Source: an uncultured Clostridium sp. (GTDB lineage: Bacteria; Bacillota; Clostridia; Lachnospirales; Lachnospiraceae). Taken from it: a stretch of DNA of 14,859 bases. A program made the position numbers and the translations under genes. How positions within the stretch are numbered: position 1 is the first letter of the stretch; each line of letters opens with the position of its first letter. Positions 14,033 to 14,859 of the stretch are shown here, in pieces. The stretch lies in NCBI GenBank assembly GCA_900543885.1, contig UQTA01000081.1, forward strand, positions 1-14,859. The letters run 5' to 3'. The notes beneath the pieces were generated by a model, which was not told the DNA's origin, did not search any database, and saw only the letters and a program-made list of their open reading frames with translations.

Positions 14033-14098
14033 AGAGATCAAACGAGTCACCGTGAAACATGAAATTATGTTTCCAGGTCCCCGTGTGGTCTCTTTTTT
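14033..14098 (+). promoter_or_regulatory. Aptamer-shaped terminator hairpin in the DUF2798 leader
   Basis: An 8-bp outer stem (AGAGATCA 14033-14040 with TGGTCTCT 14086-14093) encloses an asymmetric internal loop (AACGAGTC / CCCCGTG). Inside is a second stem: ACC/GGT, a 2x2 mismatch, then a perfect GAAACAT/ATGTTTC with loop GAAATT. Six T residues run from the end of the outer stem (14093-14098). It lies between the promoter and the gene, so transcription must pass it. This is the layout of an attenuator or a terminator-type riboswitch; I recognise no known class. Confidence 0.5.
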
Positions 14099-14154
14099 GT
14101 GGTCGTACGCAACAGTAAAATATCAAAGATTAATGAGAAAAAGGAGAAATGAAA

Positions 14155-14637
14155 ATGCCGCAGAATAAGAGAGAAAGTCTGATCTACAGTGTAATGATGT
14201 GTTTTACTATGGTGCTCTGGATGAGTATGTACAATGTTACCCTTCATATGGGTGGTTTCAGCACAGAGGTGCTTCGCGAAGGATGGCTGGGATTCCCTAT
14301 TGCCGTTGTTTTCGCTTTCTGCATGGACTGGTTTGTTGTATCCGGACCTGCAAAGGGAGTTGCGTTCCGTTTCTTTGTAAACAGGGACAGTAGTGTGCTT
14401 CGCAAAGTGATCGCAGTATCTACCTGTATGGTAGTTCCTATGGTTATCATCATGTCTTTTTATGGCGCTATGGAAGGCTGTGTACGTTCCGGACAGTGGA
14501 ATCTTCTGCTGATCATCTGGCTGACCAATATTCCTAAAAACTTCATTATGGCACTTCCATTCCAGCTGCTGATCGCAGGACCGTTAGTAAGAACTGTGTT
14601 CAGAAGTCTGTTCCCGGAAGGAAAAGTATTAGCATAG
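14155..14637 (+). CDS. DUF2798 family membrane protein
   Basis: An integral membrane protein of 160 residues with about four hydrophobic segments (about 11-30, 45-62, 85-105 and 118-142) and no catalytic motif. It begins with the typical pattern MPQNKRESLIYSVMMCFTMV and has the tandem DUF2798 arrangement, in which each half carries a loop with a conserved polar and proline pair (GFPIAVVFAFCMDWF and NFIMALPFQLLIAGP). The function of the family is unknown. AAAAGGAG lies only 2 nt before ATG 14149 but 8 nt before ATG 14155, so I chose the latter. The leader carries a terminator-like hairpin, so expression is probably attenuated by some signal. A strong terminator follows, so the gene is monocistronic. 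Confidence 0.85.
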   Translation: MPQNKRESLIYSVMMCFTMVLWMSMYNVTLHMGGFSTEVLREGWLGFPIAVVFAFCMDWFVVSGPAKGVAFRFFVNRDSSVLRKVIAVSTCMVVPMVIIMSFYGAMEGCVRSGQWNLLLIIWLTNIPKNFIMALPFQLLIAGPLVRTVFRSLFPEGKVLA

Positions 14638-14648
14638 TATTATTAAAG

Positions 14649-14687
14649 AAACGCAGGATCGCAGGAAAGATGGATCCTGCGTTTTTT
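14649..14687 (+). terminator. Terminator after the DUF2798 gene
   Basis: A perfect 11-bp stem, AACGCAGGATC with GATCCTGCGTT, runs straight into TTTTTT. Confidence 0.9.
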
Positions 14688-14717
14688 ATAGTGTGCGATT
14701 ATAAACCGCAAAACTTG

Positions 14718-14745
14718 TTGATTTTTATGAGAATTGCGATATAGT
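14718..14745 (+). promoter_or_regulatory. Promoter for the RNA at the right edge
   Basis: TTGATT (14718-14723), a 16-bp spacer and TATAGT (14740-14745). The start is predicted near 14752. TTGTTG (14715-14720) would give a 19-bp spacer. Confidence 0.45.
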
Positions 14746-14751
14746 CGTGAA

Positions 14752-14859
14752 AGGTCCGAAAGCCACCGGCGCGCATTACAGATGCGCATTTGGGAGAAAA
14801 TCCTTTGTTCGTGGGCTTGCGCCGCCTAGTGTCAGAACTGCGAACCCAACTCACACGCT
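14752..14859 (+). ncRNA. Start of an unassigned structured RNA, cut by the window edge
   Basis: After a promoter the sequence becomes markedly GC-richer than the flanking spacers and has no ORF. Local helices are visible: GCGCAT/ATGCGC (14771-14787), GTTCG/CGAAC (14807-14845) and GGCGC/GCGCC (14768-14823). Such a promoter-driven, gene-free, structured stretch suits a housekeeping RNA. The GTTCGTGGG block is faintly like the conserved GTTCG of 6S RNA, but the 3' half is missing and I cannot confirm this. A riboswitch leader of a gene beyond the edge is the main alternative. Confidence 0.35.

Noticed and set aside
14751..14859. Cobalamin, T-box, RNase P or tmRNA identity for the right-edge RNA
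   Set aside because: The diagnostic conserved boxes of those families as I know them are not present in the visible part.

Overview
The window looks like chromosomal DNA of an anaerobic, spore-forming member of the Lachnospiraceae (class Clostridia), possibly Blautia-like. I infer this from the protein families (a clostridial 2[4Fe-4S] ferredoxin, a DUF1858 redox protein, MecA, CwlD, a YaaH-type GH18 enzyme), the strong AGGAGG ribosome sites, the TTGACA/TATAAT-type promoters and the AT-rich intergenic DNA. No transposase, phage gene, CRISPR array, tRNA or rRNA is visible.

Layout. (1) 1-1400: a minus-strand membrane-anchored surface protein with a 21-bp tandem repeat tail. Its stop codon lies inside an approximately 90-bp palindromic element (copy A). 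(2) 1400-3303: a PfkB-family sugar kinase, converging with and overlapping a class I glutamine-amidotransferase-like hydrolase (peptidase C26), and upstream of the latter a 55-residue ferredoxin. (3) 3304-5900: a DUF1858 dithiol protein with its own terminator, then a uxuA-gntR operon for hexuronate use with a clear promoter and a candidate operator. (4) 5899-7000: mecA on the minus strand and palindromic element copy B. (5) 7032-9389: a Ser/Thr kinase fused to a lysine-less P-loop-like domain, a separate paralogous P-loop-like protein, and one or two small proteins, apparently one operon. (6) 9390-9731: a dense non-coding stretch with tandem terminators, a promoter and a long bulged hairpin. 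(7) 9732-13789: a run of three exported or anchored proteins: a GH18/SH3 cell-wall hydrolase, a metallophosphatase lipoprotein, and the CwlD amidase. (8) 13790-14859: a leader with a terminator-like, aptamer-shaped hairpin before a DUF2798 membrane protein, then a strong terminator, a promoter, and the start of an unassigned structured RNA that runs off the window.

How the parts fit. uxuA and its GntR regulator form a catabolic unit: D-mannonate is dehydrated to 2-keto-3-deoxygluconate, and an uronate-pathway ligand probably controls the promoter. The nearby PfkB kinase may belong to sugar use, but it is transcribed separately. The GH18 and CwlD proteins point to spore cortex or cell-wall remodelling. 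The kinase/P-loop cluster resembles signalling modules with TadZ/CpaE-like ATPase folds, but no pilus genes are nearby. The least explained items are the dispersed palindromic element, the kinase-plus-lysine-less P-loop pair with an apparently non-canonical start codon, and three structured non-coding segments (9601-9662, 14033-14098, 14752-14859).
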